Below, one piece after another: positions 6,615-8,126 of a stretch of 8,126 nucleotides of DNA. The translations under genes and the position numbers were made by a program. Location: the NCBI GenBank assembly GCA_024276775.1, contig JAJRWO010000032.1, forward strand, positions 1 to 8,126. Direction: 5' to 3'. Origin of the DNA: Gammaproteobacteria bacterium (GTDB lineage Bacteria > Pseudomonadota > Gammaproteobacteria > Tenderiales > Tenderiaceae). Position 1 is the first letter of the stretch. Every line of letters begins with the position of its first letter. Below the pieces are notes generated by a model that saw only the letters and a list, made by a program, of their open reading frames with translations, was not told the origin of the DNA and did not search any database.

Positions 6615-6624
6615 TGTCTAGCAG

Positions 6625-6635
6625 TACTTTTGTCG
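6625..6635 (-). repeat. Right copy of 11-bp perfect inverted repeat
   Basis: TACTTTTGTCG is the exact reverse complement of 6038-6048. It lies 81 bp upstream of the HTH start codon, just outside the candidate -35 hexamer at 6609-6614. That position would also suit an operator bound by the HTH protein. Confidence 0.45.
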
Positions 6636-6684
6636 TTTTAATTTTACTGGTGAGAGTGGTTTAGAACTTGCACTGAGAATAGGC

Positions 6685-6723
6685 AAGCAGTGTTGGTCGT
6701 GTTAGCTGCTTAGTAGATATAAA
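6685..6723 (+). promoter_or_regulatory. Possible promoter/operator region of the PEP-CTERM gene
   Basis: AAGCAG (6685-6690) and CTGCTT (6706-6711) form an inverted repeat with a 15-bp centre that includes a possible -35 sequence TTGGTC (6693-6698). TATAAA (6718-6723) could be the -10 at a long 19-bp spacing, or GATATA (6716-6721) at 17 bp. A sigma-54 site was considered because some PEP-CTERM genes use one, but the GG and GC are 11 rather than 10 bp apart. Confidence 0.22.
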
Positions 6724-6756
6724 TTTTATCAATTATAAAATAAAGGGGTTTAAGTA

Positions 6757-7701
6757 ATGAATACTTTAGGAACAAAAAAAACATTAGGGCTTGCGCTAAC
6801 GACAGTGCTTGGGCTGGGGGTAACGGGCAATGTCCAAGCGGTGCCTTTTGCCTATGCCGTGGCGGAAATGAATGTTGAGAATTTTTTGATTGACCTTGGT
6901 AGCAATGCCACATTGATAAATCCGGGGTCTGTTTCTGAAAGTTCAGCAACCCGTTTTGGGCCTGGGACATCGAACTCTGATCCAGTCGATGCCCTGCACT
7001 CATTTTTGGGGGCGGTAAATCCGGGGGAAAATCAGGGGGCGATTGGTCAGCTGGGTGATTACGAGCGCGGTGATGCTCAGATAACGAGTGTTGACGTAGT
7101 AGTGGCTGGCGGCAGCGCTTGGAGTATTGCCGAGAGCTATACCTTGCTCGATACCCTTGGTACGGGTTTTGGCGCAAATACTTTAACAGGAATGATTGCC
7201 ATTGATGGGTCCGAAACAATTGGATTCAATTTTGATGCTACACCATATCTGGAGGTTGAGGTGAGTCCCGATGCTGTCACACCGCCTTCTTTTGCCACCG
7301 CCGAGCTGTCGTTCAGTATAACCCTGGTAGATCAAAGTACTGGCGGGGTAGTTTACTCTTGGGCGCCGGATGGCGTAGATGGCAACAGTAGTTCTGGTAA
7401 TGATAATGAGGCAGATACTGCTGAGGCTAATCTCAATAATGGTATTGTTGTTCATTCTGGTGCACATGACGATCAAAACCATGCAAGAACTTTGTTTAGC
7501 TATTCTGATTTTGTAAATCTAGATGAAGGCAACTACAATTTAACCATTGCCATGACGACGCGGGTGGCACAAACAACCGTTCCGGAGCCAGCGATTTTAT
7601 TGTTGCTGGGTATTGGCTTGATGGGTTTGGTTTATAGCCGTCGTCAGCGCAAGCAGGTTTGTCCCAAGCCCAATAAATTTCAGGTATTTTCTTTAACATA
7701 A
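6757..7701 (+). CDS. PEP-CTERM sorting domain-containing secreted protein
   Basis: The 314-residue product has a Sec signal peptide (1-28: basic start, hydrophobic core, cleavage probably after VQA). A mature region of about 245 residues follows, acidic and rich in Asn, Ser, Gly and Thr, with no cysteine. The C-terminal sorting signal is VPEPA (275-279), a hydrophobic helix (about 280-293) and SRRQRK (294-299). Proteins of this type are recognised by an exosortase (EpsH/XrtA type) and released to the surface or the exopolysaccharide matrix. The passenger region has no family I recognise and shows a beta-rich, adhesin-like pattern. Unusually, 15 residues follow the basic cluster, including Cys302, whereas PEP-CTERM proteins usually end at or just after the basic residues. 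An AAGGGG ribosome-binding site precedes the ATG, and a strong terminator follows 7 bp after the stop, so it is probably a single-gene transcript. Confidence 0.92.
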   Translation: MNTLGTKKTLGLALTTVLGLGVTGNVQAVPFAYAVAEMNVENFLIDLGSNATLINPGSVSESSATRFGPGTSNSDPVDALHSFLGAVNPGENQGAIGQLGDYERGDAQITSVDVVVAGGSAWSIAESYTLLDTLGTGFGANTLTGMIAIDGSETIGFNFDATPYLEVEVSPDAVTPPSFATAELSFSITLVDQSTGGVVYSWAPDGVDGNSSSGNDNEADTAEANLNNGIVVHSGAHDDQNHARTLFSYSDFVNLDEGNYNLTIAMTTRVAQTTVPEPAILLLLGIGLMGLVYSRRQRKQVCPKPNKFQVFSLT

Positions 7702-7708
7702 ACCATCT

Positions 7709-7738
7709 AAACGGGAACCATATGGTTCCCGTTTTTTT
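7709..7738 (+). terminator. Intrinsic terminator of the PEP-CTERM gene
   Basis: The segment 7709-7734 is a perfect 26-bp palindrome (half-site AAACGGGAACCAT), giving a GC-containing stem with a short loop centred between 7721 and 7722. It runs into seven consecutive T residues (7732-7738). It is a textbook factor-independent terminator and would separate the PEP-CTERM transcript from the downstream TPR gene. The A run on the other side would let it act on the minus strand too. Confidence 0.95.
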
Positions 7739-7833
7739 ACCCTTATTAAATTACAGCTCTGCCGCCAATAATAAGCAGTATTTTAATGACACCGCAACGG
7801 TGCTGTGCTCAGTCAGGTAACCAGGGAGGCGCG

Positions 7834-8126
7834 ATGAACGTTTATGTGAGAAATGTGAGTGTACTTTTTTTGACCTTAATAATATTGGTCTGCATGCCGA
7901 GTCAAGGCTGGGCTGTTGATGCACCCGGTTGGCAAGCTATCCAGCAGGCCAAGGACTACCGCGATGCAGGCAAGTTGAGGGCCGCGGTGATTGAACTCAA
8001 AAACACCTTGCAGCAAAACCCGGAAAATATAGAGGCACGGTTGTTGCTGGGCCAAACCTACCTACAAATGCATAAAGGCCCGCAAGCAGAAAAGGAGTTG
8101 CGCCGCGCCCGTCAGTTAGGTTTGGA
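7834..8126 (+). CDS. PrsT-like TPR protein of a PEP-CTERM/exosortase system, N-terminal fragment (runs off right edge)
   Basis: The 97 complete codons before the edge encode a signal peptide and the first tetratricopeptide repeats. The signal peptide (about 1-27) has a hydrophobic core at 8-20 and a likely signal peptidase I site after GWA. Cys20 has no proper lipobox because valine precedes it, although many PrsT proteins are described as lipoproteins. The rest, AKDYRDAGKLRAAVIELKNT (39-58), NPENIEARLLLGQTYL (62-77) and AEKELRRARQLG (85-96), has the TPR spacing. It resembles PrsT, the TPR protein encoded with exosortase and the PrsK/PrsR two-component system. The role is inferred to be assembly or export of the exopolysaccharide/PEP-CTERM system, supported by the adjacent PEP-CTERM gene. 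GGAGG lies 4 nt before the ATG. A small hairpin (CACCG-CAA-CGGTG, 7790-7802) sits in its leader. Confidence 0.75.
   Translation, partial: MNVYVRNVSVLFLTLIILVCMPSQGWAVDAPGWQAIQQAKDYRDAGKLRAAVIELKNTLQQNPENIEARLLLGQTYLQMHKGPQAEKELRRARQLGL

Larger units (their letters stand above)
6038..6635 (-). mobile_element. Possible non-autonomous IS630-derived element of about 598 bp
   Basis: The unit is bounded by an 11-bp perfect inverted repeat and contains, on the minus strand, a candidate promoter, a ribosome-binding site, an IS630-type HTH gene, and two hairpins after the stop. It is about half the length of an ordinary IS630 element and lacks the DDE catalytic domain. IS630-family elements insert at TA and duplicate it. 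No convincing TA-flanked longer terminal repeats could be drawn by eye, so the boundaries are provisional. Alternatively the gene is a fixed, domesticated regulator and the repeat is coincidental or an operator. Confidence 0.3.

Noticed and set aside
5982..6647. Direct repeat taattttac (5982-5990 and 6639-6647) as a target-site duplication around the HTH unit
   Set aside because: It is AT-rich and short. It does not sit at equal distances from the inverted repeats, and IS630 elements duplicate only TA.
6693..6711. Sigma-54 (-24/-12) promoter before the PEP-CTERM gene
   Set aside because: The GG and GC elements are 11 bp apart instead of the required 10, and the surrounding bases fit poorly.
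6710..7482. Minus-strand open frames opposite the PEP-CTERM gene
   Set aside because: Their composition is that of antisense shadow frames and they overlap a gene with clear signal peptide and sorting signal.
1..8126. tRNA, rRNA, CRISPR array or toxin-antitoxin pair
   Set aside because: No cloverleaf, rRNA-like stretch, regularly spaced repeats or paired small genes were seen in reading both strands.

Overview
The window looks like part of a gammaproteobacterial chromosome, probably an environmental species. The evidence is a set of close gammaproteobacterial orthologues recognised from memory: a YeaD-type hexose-6-phosphate mutarotase, YaeQ, a YeeN-type member of the YebC/PmpR family, and a YhiN/BaiN flavoprotein. 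A squalene/phytoene-synthase-type gene and the edge of a PEP-CTERM/exosortase locus accompany them. No database search was possible, so the species is not identified.

Layout. (1) Positions 1-1255 hold two minus-strand genes: the N-terminus of a spermidine-synthase-like protein running off the left edge, and a complete mutarotase upstream of it. (2) Positions 1423-3160 hold a tight plus-strand run of three genes: a small lipoprotein cytochrome c, a DUF6164-like membrane protein and a squalene/phytoene synthase family enzyme. The gaps are 14 and 8 bp, so they are probably one operon. (3) yaeQ (minus) overlaps the end of the synthase gene tail to tail by 4 bp. It is divergent from the YebC/PmpR-family gene (plus), which in turn converges on the minus-strand YhiN/BaiN flavoprotein gene across a short hairpin-containing spacer. 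(4) Positions about 6034-6635 hold a self-contained unit: a 154-residue IS630-type helix-turn-helix protein with no catalytic domain, its own candidate promoter, two hairpins right after its stop codon, and an 11-bp perfect inverted repeat outside both ends. (5) From 6757 to the right edge are a secreted PEP-CTERM protein with a strong intrinsic terminator and the start of a TPR protein resembling PrsT, the TPR protein of PEP-CTERM/exosortase systems.

How the genes fit together. Regions 1 and 3 look like unrelated housekeeping genes. Region 2 suggests isoprenoid (squalene/hopanoid or carotenoid) synthesis encoded with two envelope proteins of unproven connection. Region 5 suggests an exopolysaccharide-linked protein sorting locus continuing to the right. 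The best candidate for something poorly described is region 4, which looks like either a non-autonomous IS630 relic or a domesticated transposase DNA-binding domain.
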